NCBI GenBank assembly: GCA_900551885.1
Contig: URXS01000111.1
Span: forward strand, 1 to 6,245
Direction of reading: 5' to 3'
DNA from: an uncultured Oscillibacter sp.
Lineage (GTDB): Bacteria > Bacillota > Clostridia > Oscillospirales > Oscillospiraceae
Length of the DNA stretch: 6,245 nucleotides
The position numbers and the translations under genes are program-made. Each line of letters begins with the position of its first letter. Within the stretch, counting starts at the first letter, position 1. The notes below the pieces were generated by a model that saw only the letters and a list, made by a program, of their open reading frames with translations, ran no database searches and was not told the origin of the DNA. Positions 1 through 5,569 of the stretch are shown piece after piece.

Positions 1-1
1 A

Positions 2-229
2 CCCGCCGCCAAAAAGAGGCGCTCCACCGCGCAGGAGTCCGCTCCCAAGGCGCAGGCCTCCACACCACCAGCCGCTTCCCCTGCCACGCCACCAACAGCC
101 CCAGCCGCCCAGGACGCGGCGCTGTTCGGCCCAGAGGGGGCCGGCGGCCCCATGTCCGGCCGGTCGGAGCAGGAGGAAGCCATGCTGCTGTATATGGATG
201 ACGACGATGACGAAGCGAACGACCATTAA
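2..229 (+). CDS. C-terminal tail of an unidentified protein (5' end outside window)
   Basis: An open frame enters from the left edge and ends at TAA 227-229, giving about 75 residues. It begins with a basic patch (KKRR), then a long Ala/Pro/Thr-rich stretch, then a short segment with ALFGPEG, and ends in a very acidic tail with five consecutive Asp residues and the end EANDH. This composition looks like a disordered C-terminal extension following a folded domain that lies outside the window. I do not recognise the protein and assign no function. The frame is favoured as real because it stays open from the edge, has coherent low-complexity composition, and stops just inside the next gene, as in a tightly packed operon. 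Its last bases overlap the start of the LacI-family gene. Confidence 0.6.
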   Translation, partial: PAAKKRRSTAQESAPKAQASTPPAASPATPPTAPAAQDAALFGPEGAGGPMSGRSEQEEAMLLYMDDDDDEANDH

Positions 230-1223
230 GGATGTGGCGGCTCTGGCCGGGGTCAGCTTCGCCACGGTGTCCCGGGCATTGGACGACCACCCGGACATCA
301 GCCGTGAGACCAAGGAAAAGGTTCGGGCCGCCTGCGCGCAACTGGGCTACGTGCCCAACAGCGCCGCCCGTGGCCTGGTCGGACAGGCCACCCATACCAT
401 CGGCGTGATTGTACCGGATATCTCCAACCCCTATTTTTCCGACATGGCCACCGCCATTGAACAGGCGGCGGCGGAACACGGCTACCGAATGCTGCTGAGC
501 AACTCCATGAGAGATCCCAACCAGGAGTTGCACGCCATCGACGGCTTCCTCAGCCGCCAGATCGACGGCATCCTGATCTCTCCCCTTTCCCCCGATACCC
601 AGCGCGCCCATCAGGCCATCCTGGGAGATCTGCCCTGTGTCTATATCGGCGTCAACCACGATGGCCAGTGCAGCTACGTGGCCAGCGACAATCAGGCCGG
701 CGCCTACCGGGCCACCCGTTATCTGCTGGAGCTGGGACACCGGGACCTGGTGTATCTGGGTGGCCGGGAGCGATCATTGACCCGGGAACAGCGGGCTGCC
801 GGTTTCCGCCAGGCCCTGCGGGAAGCCGGCCTGACCGGTCGAGAGTACTTCATGACCCACGACCCGGTGGACAGCGGCCGGCAGTGGAGTTATGAAATTG
901 CCCTGCAGTTATTCCGCCAGGAGCGCCTACCGGACGCGGTGGTGGCCTTTTCAGACATCATGGCCCTGCGGGTTATGGAGGCGGCGGAAGTCTGCGGCGT
1001 CCGCATCCCGGAGGATGTGTCCCTGGTGGGATACGACAACATCTCCTTCTCCGCCCTGCCCAGAATTCGTCTGACCACGGTCTCCCAGAAAAAGCGCCGC
1101 CAAGGCCGCCTGGCTGTGGCACAGCTCCTATCCCAGATCCAGGGGGACCGTCACCATGTCGCGCGGCTGATTCAGCCGGAACTGATCGTGCGCTCCACCT
1201 GCGCCGAAAAGCAAGGAAGGTAA
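198..1223 (+). CDS. LacI-family transcriptional regulator
   Basis: The product is 341 residues, normal for LacI/GalR repressors. Residues 8-29 form the N-terminal helix-turn-helix (IKDVAALAGVSFATVSRAL). The YVPNSAARGL segment at 51-60 is the hinge helix that inserts in the minor groove, with Leu60 at the usual intercalating position. The effector-binding core follows, with the family signatures TIGVIVPDISNPYF (about 66-79), ASDNQAGAYRATRYL (about 162-176) and DVSLVGYDNI near the C terminus. It is a cytoplasmic DNA-binding protein expected to respond to a sugar or related small molecule; the ligand cannot be deduced. The start at 198 overlaps the preceding gene by 32 bases; an in-frame ATG at 207 is the alternative. 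No well-placed ribosome binding site precedes either one (AGGAGGA at 171-177 is 20 bases from 198), so coupling to upstream translation is likely. The next gene starts 5 bases after the stop, so the repressor probably regulates its own operon. Confidence 0.95.
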   Translation: MTTMTKRTTIKDVAALAGVSFATVSRALDDHPDISRETKEKVRAACAQLGYVPNSAARGLVGQATHTIGVIVPDISNPYFSDMATAIEQAAAEHGYRMLLSNSMRDPNQELHAIDGFLSRQIDGILISPLSPDTQRAHQAILGDLPCVYIGVNHDGQCSYVASDNQAGAYRATRYLLELGHRDLVYLGGRERSLTREQRAAGFRQALREAGLTGREYFMTHDPVDSGRQWSYEIALQLFRQERLPDAVVAFSDIMALRVMEAAEVCGVRIPEDVSLVGYDNISFSALPRIRLTTVSQKKRRQGRLAVAQLLSQIQGDRHHVARLIQPELIVRSTCAEKQGR

Positions 1224-1228
1224 CCTAT

Positions 1229-2269
1229 ATGAATACAATCCCCAATTCCGAGCGGCAGCGCCTGGGTGCGCTGCTGGACCGGCAGTCCCAGGAATCCGTG
1301 ATGAAACAAATTCCGCAATTCTCCGAGGCGCAGATCTGTAATCTGGCCGCGCCTCCCGAAGAGGTGCCCGACTCCCTGGGCGCCCTGGTATTCAACATGG
1401 AGCGGGGCGTCCATCTGGAGGAACTGGGGGACTTCCTGCTCTCCTGTCCCCGCATCCGCCCCTTTGACGTGATCCTGGCCAACGAGCTGGACGACGGCTG
1501 CGTCCGCTCCGGTGGCCGGGACACCGCCCGGGATCTGGCGCAGCGGCTGGGCATGAACTATGTCTACGGACTGGAGTTCATCGAACTGGTGAATCAGGCC
1601 GACCCCAAGGGGTTTCATGGCAACGCCGTCTTCTCCCGCTGGCCCATCCGCCGTGCCGCCGTGGTACGGCTGCCGGAGCAGTACAACTGGTACTTTGACC
1701 GGCAGCGCCGCATCGGCGGCCGTTGCGCGGTACTGGCGGAGATCCAGGTGGCCGGACGGCCGGTGGGGATCGGCTCCATCCACCTGGAGAACCGCACCCA
1801 CGGGCCCGGCCGCCGGGCACAACTGGAAACCGTGCTCCAGGCGGCAGAGAAGATGTTTCCTGGTCTGCCGGTGATCTTGGGCGGGGACCTGAACACCAAC
1901 ACCTTTGACGGCCGGGACAAGGACGCCATCAGTCAGGTGGCCGCCTCACCGGAGCTGCAACGGCGATGCCTGGAGGACGTGGCTGCCTGGGAGGAATGCC
2001 TGGGTGCAGCGGAGGCCATGGGATACACGCTGGCACCGCTGCGGCCGGAGGCCACCCGGCGCAAGCCCCTGCCCTGGGGCGGTGCGCTGGAGTTGCGGCT
2101 GGACTGGCTGATGATCCGGGGCATGGCGGCACTGGAAAGCCGCACCGTCTCCACCCGCCGGACCGACTGCGGCTTCGCCCCCGCCGGCTCCGCTTTACAG
2201 CGATTTTCGGGCGAGGAACTGTCGGACCATAACGCGGTCTGGGCCCTGTGCGGCTGGCAGGCCACTTGA
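1229..2269 (+). CDS. Endonuclease/exonuclease/phosphatase (EEP) family hydrolase
   Basis: The product is 346 residues and appears cytoplasmic, with no signal peptide or membrane segment. It carries the full metal-dependent EEP (DNase I-like) catalytic set in order: Asn56 in VFNMERG, Glu86 in ILANELDDG, the NAVFSRWPI strand (132-140), His185 in GSIHLENR, Asp220 and Asn222 in LGGDLNTNTF, Asp292 in LDWLM, and Asp333-His334 in LSDHNAVW. Members hydrolyse phosphodiester or phosphomonoester bonds in nucleic acids, lipids or small molecules using divalent metal. Nothing seen here fixes the substrate. About 50 residues precede the first core strand and could be a small N-terminal cap. The ATG at 1229 is supported by AGGAAGG at 1214-1220 with an 8-base spacer; this site spans the end of the repressor gene, so the two are probably co-transcribed and translationally coupled. 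With all active-site residues present, it is expected to be an active enzyme. Confidence 0.88.
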   Translation: MNTIPNSERQRLGALLDRQSQESVMKQIPQFSEAQICNLAAPPEEVPDSLGALVFNMERGVHLEELGDFLLSCPRIRPFDVILANELDDGCVRSGGRDTARDLAQRLGMNYVYGLEFIELVNQADPKGFHGNAVFSRWPIRRAAVVRLPEQYNWYFDRQRRIGGRCAVLAEIQVAGRPVGIGSIHLENRTHGPGRRAQLETVLQAAEKMFPGLPVILGGDLNTNTFDGRDKDAISQVAASPELQRRCLEDVAAWEECLGAAEAMGYTLAPLRPEATRRKPLPWGGALELRLDWLMIRGMAALESRTVSTRRTDCGFAPAGSALQRFSGEELSDHNAVWALCGWQAT

Positions 2270-2272
2270 ACA

Positions 2273-2278
2273 AGGAGG
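2273..2278 (+). promoter_or_regulatory. Ribosome binding site deciding the HAD gene start
   Basis: AGGAGG lies between the EEP stop and three consecutive in-frame start codons: TTG 2282, GTG 2285 and ATG 2288. The spacers are 3, 6 and 9 bases. The 9-base spacer plus the ATG codon favours 2288; GTG 2285 remains possible and TTG 2282 is too close. Confidence 0.7.
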
Positions 2279-2287
2279 AACTTGGTG

Positions 2288-3058
2288 ATGCTCAATACAA
2301 TTCTGTTTGATATGGGCGGCACCCTGGAGGACATTTGGTACAACGACGAGACCAAGGCTCTGGTGGTAAAGCGCCTGATGGAAACCCTGCGCTCCGCCGG
2401 CCTGGAGCCCGGCTGCTCCCCGGAGGAATTCCGGGACCGGGTCTTTGCCGGAGTGCAAGCCTACAAGGACTGGAGTGAGAAAGTCTGGCTGGAGAAGAAG
2501 CCGGAGGAGATCTGGCCGGAATTCTATCTCCGGGATTTTGACTTTCCCCGGGAAAAGCTGATCCCCATGGCGGAGACGCTTGCAAATATGTGGGAGGTCA
2601 CCTTCTATCACCGGGAGCTGCGTCCCGACGTGCCCCAGACCCTGGAGGCCCTGCGGCAGCGGGGCTATCACCTGGGCGTGATCTCCAACAACGCCTCGCT
2701 GTACAATGTCTTTGACGTGCTGGAGCAATACGGTATCCGCTCCTATATGGAGGATGTGACGGTCTCCAGCGTCACCGGCTACCGTAAACCCCATCCCGGA
2801 ATCTTCCAGATCTCCCTGCGGCAGATGCAGGTATCCCCGGCAAATTGCGTCTATGTGGGAGACACCGTCTCCCGGGATATCATCGGCTCCAAGCGGGCGG
2901 GATTCGCCAAGGCGGTCCAGATCGGCTCCTTCCTCTCTGCCCAGAAGGATGCGGAGGTGGGCGCCGGTGCCGAGCGGCCTGACGTGATCATTGACCATAT
3001 CGGTGCTCTGGTGGACTGGCTGGACGATGTGAACCCGTCCATGGCACTCAAAGGCTGA
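2288..3058 (+). CDS. HAD-superfamily hydrolase with atypical motif I (DMGGT)
   Basis: The product is 256 residues from ATG 2288. Motif I is FDMGGTLED with the nucleophile Asp8. Motif II is GVISNNAS with Ser133. Motif III is YRKPHPG with Lys167. Motif IV is VYVGDTVSRDIIGSKRAG with Asp192 and Asp197. The region around residues 20-105 is probably a helical C1 cap, as in phosphoglycolate phosphatase and beta-phosphoglucomutase relatives. HAD enzymes of this type remove phosphate from small phosphorylated metabolites through an aspartyl-phosphate intermediate. The usual DxDGT motif has a second Asp as general acid/base; here that position (residue 10) is Gly. Nucleophile, Ser, Lys and metal-binding acids are kept, so phosphoryl transfer may still occur, possibly with altered rate or specificity. 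The gene follows the EEP gene by 18 bases and ends just before a strong stem-loop, so it is probably the last gene of the operon. The substrate is unknown. Confidence 0.88.
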   Translation: MLNTILFDMGGTLEDIWYNDETKALVVKRLMETLRSAGLEPGCSPEEFRDRVFAGVQAYKDWSEKVWLEKKPEEIWPEFYLRDFDFPREKLIPMAETLANMWEVTFYHRELRPDVPQTLEALRQRGYHLGVISNNASLYNVFDVLEQYGIRSYMEDVTVSSVTGYRKPHPGIFQISLRQMQVSPANCVYVGDTVSRDIIGSKRAGFAKAVQIGSFLSAQKDAEVGAGAERPDVIIDHIGALVDWLDDVNPSMALKG

Positions 3059-3075
3059 CCCAAATACAGGAACGC

Positions 3076-3114
3076 AACAGCGCCCCCGGCGGGAGTTCCG
3101 CCGGGGGCGCTGTT
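3076..3114. terminator. Perfect 17-bp stem-loop, likely bidirectional terminator
   Basis: The arms 3076-3092 and 3098-3114 are exact reverse complements, 17 bp with a GC-rich core and A/T pairs at the base, around a 5-base loop (3093-3097). It sits in the 71-base gap between two convergent genes, 17 bases after the HAD stop and 15 bases from the stop of the minus-strand membrane protein gene. Neither side has a long T run, so it is not a textbook intrinsic terminator, but its stability and position support termination in both directions or 3'-end protection. Confidence 0.85.
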
Positions 3115-3129
3115 CATTGTCTGTGAAAT

Positions 3130-4155
3130 TCAATCCGCTTCCACCAGGTAGGCCTTCAAATCCTGGGGCTGCTCCTGCAGCTCCGGCACAAAGAGGCCAC
3201 CGCCCGCCGCGGTCACGGCGTCGGACAGCTCCTGGGCCTGGGTCTCAATGGTGCGGGCATAGATCCGGTCCACTAGAGGGGCGATCTCCTCCAGCACCAG
3301 TCCCGCCGTCTCATCCCGGCCGGTGAGAACCGCATCCGCCGGCAACTCTACCGACAGCAGCACATCCTCATGCCCGGCCTGGTCCAGGGTGGTACGCATG
3401 GCGGCAAGGAAGCCGGTCAGACTGGCCTCCATGCCCTCCTCCGGGTACTGGATCTTATCCAGCTTGCCCTCCGTGGGGAAGGTGAAGTCCGTCAGCAAGA
3501 TCTCATCGAAGCCCAGGTCGGCACACTCCACCGCCAGCTCTCCCAGATAAGTCCGGGTCCCCTCCTTGGCCGGGTCCAGCCAGTTGAGGTTGTTGCCGTC
3601 ATAGAAGATATAGCCGCCGGTATTCTTCAGACCCCGGCCCTCTACGTCGGCGTTGGCTGCGCGGCTGTCCAGGAAGCAGGACAACTGGGCGATGGTGTGC
3701 AGATCGCTGTTTGTCAGCGCCCGCAGGGCCGCGCCCGTGGCCTCCGTGTCCTTTCGGGCGGCAGGCAGTGCCGCTGCCGCGTCAAAGTACACGCTGCCGG
3801 TGCTGTCCTTCACGGTGACGGCCACGGCATCATAGCCCTGCTCTGCCAGGCCTGCCGCCACGGTGTCGTCCGTCAGCGGTGTATCTGCCAGATAGAGAAT
3901 CTTAGATCCGTCGGGAACCTCCGGCTCCTGGACAACAATCTCCACGTTCGTGGGTTCCTCCGGCTCCTGGTCCTTCTCTGTACTCTGCCACGGAAATTCC
4001 ACCCGGGGATTCCCGTCCGCATCGTAGACCACATATTCCTGTAGCACGATCACGGCCAGAGACACCAGAATGACCAATACCAGCACCACCGCCAGGGCGA
4101 TCTTGCCCTTGGGCGGTCTGCCCCGGTAACTGCGATATCCTTTTGCCGCCCACAT
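3130..4155 (-). CDS. Membrane-anchored putative glycoside hydrolase-like protein (DUF4015 type)
   Basis: The product is 341 residues from ATG 4155. A basic N terminus (K6, R8, R11, R13, K16, K18) precedes one hydrophobic segment at about 19-38, predicting a single-pass anchor with the rest outside. Residues 48-85 form an acidic, Pro/Glu-rich linker. The remainder resembles the putative glycosyl hydrolase domain DUF4015: YDAVAVTVKDSTGSVYFD (108-125) matches the family's 'VKDxxGxV' strand, HTIAQLSCFLDSRAA (153-167) the next barrel strand, NWLDP (191-195) the substrate-side loop, and GFDEILLTDFTFPTEG (215-230) the conserved 'GFDEIxxDYxRFP' strand with Asp223 as the candidate catalytic acid. It is somewhat short and divergent for the family, and catalytic activity is unproven. 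Cell-wall or polysaccharide processing is inference only. An alternative GTG start at 4161 overlaps the ribosome binding site. It lies 48 bases downstream of rpiB, probably in the same transcript. Confidence 0.8.
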   Translation of the reverse strand: MWAAKGYRSYRGRPPKGKIALAVVLVLVILVSLAVIVLQEYVVYDADGNPRVEFPWQSTEKDQEPEEPTNVEIVVQEPEVPDGSKILYLADTPLTDDTVAAGLAEQGYDAVAVTVKDSTGSVYFDAAAALPAARKDTEATGAALRALTNSDLHTIAQLSCFLDSRAANADVEGRGLKNTGGYIFYDGNNLNWLDPAKEGTRTYLGELAVECADLGFDEILLTDFTFPTEGKLDKIQYPEEGMEASLTGFLAAMRTTLDQAGHEDVLLSVELPADAVLTGRDETAGLVLEEIAPLVDRIYARTIETQAQELSDAVTAAGGGLFVPELQEQPQDLKAYLVEAD

Positions 4156-4161
4156 GGCCAC

Positions 4162-4168
4162 TCACCTC
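4162..4168 (-). promoter_or_regulatory. Ribosome binding site deciding the start of the membrane protein gene
   Basis: On the minus strand GAGGTGA occupies 4168-4162, 6 bases before ATG 4155-4153. The other in-frame candidate, GTG 4161-4159, directly abuts this site and would have no spacer, so the ATG is preferred. Confidence 0.65.
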
Positions 4169-4203
4169 ACTTCAGGAAATCCGCCGTCTTCCCGGCGGGG
4201 ACA

Positions 4204-4641
4204 TCAGGGCTGGATGGCGTTCAGCTTATCCACCCGGCGGGCATGGCGGCCGCCCTCAAAATCGGTGCTCAGGAAGACCTCCACCATCCGCTCCGCCAGA
4301 TTCTTGCCGGTGAAGCCGGCACCAATGGCCATCATGTTGGCGTCGTTGTGGCGGCGGGTCATCTCCGCCTCCAGGGAATCGGCGCAGTGGGCGCAGCGGA
4401 TCCCCTTGACCTTGTTGGCAGCGATGGAGATGCCGATGCCGGTGGTGCAGATGACAATGCCTCGGTCGCACTGGCCGGAAGCCACGGCACGGGCCGCCGC
4501 CTCACCGAAATCGGGATAGTCGCAGCTCTCCGTGGAGTGGCAGCCGAAATCCACCACCTCATGACCCAGTTTTTCCAGCAGCTTGATGATGTCGCACTTC
4601 AGAGCGTAGCCGCCGTGATCACAACCCAGAGCAATCTTCAT
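4204..4641 (-). CDS. rpiB: Ribose-5-phosphate isomerase B
   Basis: The product is 145 residues, the usual RpiB length, and matches the RpiB/LacAB fold end to end. It interconverts ribose 5-phosphate and ribulose 5-phosphate in the non-oxidative pentose phosphate pathway, in the cytoplasm. Visible active-site features are GCDHGG (6-11, with Asp8 and His9), the catalytic loop ICTTGIGISIAANK with Cys65 as the presumed base and Thr67, the RRHNDAN segment with His99 involved in ring opening, and GGRHARR (130-136) with the phosphate-binding Arg residues. The paralogous allose-6-phosphate isomerases and LacA/LacB subunits are alternatives, but the retained Cys in the catalytic loop and a lone, non-paired gene favour RpiB. 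ATG 4641 is preceded by AGGAG at 4655-4651 with a 9-base spacer. It has its own upstream promoter and a leader of about 77 bases. The protein has eight cysteines, a high count for its size. Confidence 0.95.
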   Translation of the reverse strand: MKIALGCDHGGYALKCDIIKLLEKLGHEVVDFGCHSTESCDYPDFGEAAARAVASGQCDRGIVICTTGIGISIAANKVKGIRCAHCADSLEAEMTRRHNDANMMAIGAGFTGKNLAERMVEVFLSTDFEGGRHARRVDKLNAIQP

Positions 4642-4687
4642 AGTGTCCTTCTCCTTTTATACTTTTTATAAAATGGATGGATAAAAC

Positions 4688-4709
4688 GCGCCGCCCGGTG
4701 GGGTGGCGC
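4688..4709 (-). other. Hairpin in the rpiB leader / possible terminator after the PHP gene
   Basis: The arms 4688-4696 and 4701-4709 pair with a 4-base loop. Read on the minus strand there are five GC pairs at the base, one A-C mismatch and three GC pairs at the top, followed by G and then TTTTAT (4686-4681). It could end readthrough from the dnaJ-PHP unit. It also lies within about 10 bases of the predicted rpiB transcription start, where it could act as a weak attenuator or 5'-end stabiliser. The short T run makes efficient termination uncertain. Confidence 0.45.
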
Positions 4710-4724
4710 CGACGCTGTGAGCAC

Positions 4725-4753
4725 ATTATAAAACTTCTTTGGGAAAAATGCAA
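4725..4753 (-). promoter_or_regulatory. Sigma-A type promoter for rpiB
   Basis: On the minus strand TTGCAT (-35, 4753-4748) and a perfect TATAAT (-10, 4730-4725) are separated by exactly 17 bases. The expected start is near A4718, giving a leader of about 77 bases before the rpiB ATG. The -35 box begins right after the stop codon of the PHP gene. This is the best promoter match seen in the window and implies that rpiB and the following membrane protein gene can be expressed independently of dnaJ. Confidence 0.75.
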
Positions 4754-5560
4754 TCACAGGTCATGCCAGATGGGCGTGCCCCGGTCAAAGGTACAGAAGC
4801 GCCGGAACCCGCACCGGCGCAGCAGTTCCTGTCCCTGCCGGATGGCGCAGCCCACGTCCCGGGCCCGATGGGCATCGGATCCCAGCGTGATGATCTCACC
4901 GCCCAGCTCCCGGTACATCCGCAGCCACTTCTCGTCCGGCAGCGGTGCGTTGCCCCGGTTGGTGTTGACCTCGATGCCCTTTCCCTGGTCGATCACGATC
5001 CGCAGGATCTCCTGGATCTCCCGCTCGAACCCGTCGAAGGTCAGATGGAACCCTCGCAGCTCATTGAGATACCGCAGGGGCAGCGTCAGGTGACCCAGCA
5101 CCTGGAACCGGCCCCAGCGGGCCAGCTTCTTCACCTGGCCCAGATAGTCCGCCATGGCCGCCCGGGCCTCCGTCTCGCCGGCAGGCGAAAAGTGAAACAG
5201 ATCGCAGCCCATGGCCGGGGAAAAGGTGTGAATGGAACCGATGATAAAATCCAGCTCCGGCGCCTGGGCCAGCATGGCCTCGCAGCGCGCAAAGCTCCAG
5301 GGGGCGTCTCCCAGCTCAATGCCCAGCCGCAGCCGGATGGAATCCCCGGCGGCGGCTCTCGCCGCGGCAAAGGCTGCGGAGAGCGCCGCCCAGTCGTAGT
5401 CTCCCCGGGGCTGGGTGGTGGCCCACACCAGGGGCTCCACATGCTCGGTAAAACAGATCTCGTCCAGTCCCGCCGACCGGGCCGCCGCGGTCATATCCTC
5501 CATGGAATCCCTGGCGTCCGGCGAGCAGGTGGAGTGAAGATGGTAATCCGCAAGATACAT
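4754..5560 (-). CDS. PHP-domain phosphatase, histidinol-phosphatase (HisJ) family
   Basis: The product is 268 residues from ATG 5560, normal for the HisJ/HisK family. The metal-binding residues of the PHP barrel are all visible in order: His7 and His9 in DYHLHST, Asp15, Glu39-His40 in FTEHVE, Glu82 in GIELG, His111 in GSIHTF, His157 in LGHLTLPLRY, Glu197 in IEVNTN, and Asp229 and His231 in LGSDAHRARDVG. Family members dephosphorylate L-histidinol phosphate with bound metals, but many relatives have other phosphoester substrates. No histidine biosynthesis gene is visible here, so the specific reaction is uncertain and no symbol is given. The gene directly abuts dnaJ: an alternative GTG start at 5569 follows the dnaJ stop with no gap. 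The ATG is preferred because it places the family's typical N terminus a few residues before the HxH motif. No strong ribosome binding site is seen, suggesting translational coupling to dnaJ. Confidence 0.88.
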   Translation of the reverse strand: MYLADYHLHSTCSPDARDSMEDMTAAARSAGLDEICFTEHVEPLVWATTQPRGDYDWAALSAAFAAARAAAGDSIRLRLGIELGDAPWSFARCEAMLAQAPELDFIIGSIHTFSPAMGCDLFHFSPAGETEARAAMADYLGQVKKLARWGRFQVLGHLTLPLRYLNELRGFHLTFDGFEREIQEILRIVIDQGKGIEVNTNRGNAPLPDEKWLRMYRELGGEIITLGSDAHRARDVGCAIRQGQELLRRCGFRRFCTFDRGTPIWHDL

Positions 5561-5569
5561 GGCCGTCAC

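Noticed and set aside
1172..1822. Minus-strand open frame of 216 codons opposite the repressor end and EEP gene
   Set aside because: It lies opposite conserved EEP catalytic motifs and shows no domain of its own; high-GC codon use explains its openness.
2270..2287. Possible LacI operator in the gaps between operon genes
   Set aside because: No palindrome with a central CG was seen in the short gaps; an operator would be expected upstream of the operon, outside the window.
2195..3133. Long antisense open frame (312 codons, minus strand) opposite the HAD gene
   Set aside because: It is the antisense shadow of a GC-rich gene with clear HAD motifs, has no recognisable domain, and runs across the terminator stem.
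3370..4044. Plus-strand open frame of 224 codons inside the membrane protein gene
   Set aside because: The opposite strand encodes a coherent protein with an anchor helix and DUF4015-like motifs and a good ribosome binding site; this one shows nothing recognisable.
4181..4198. Small 6-bp stem with 6-base loop between rpiB and the membrane protein gene
   Set aside because: The stem is short, has no T run, and lies in a 48-base gap between genes that appear co-transcribed; chance is likely in such GC-rich DNA.
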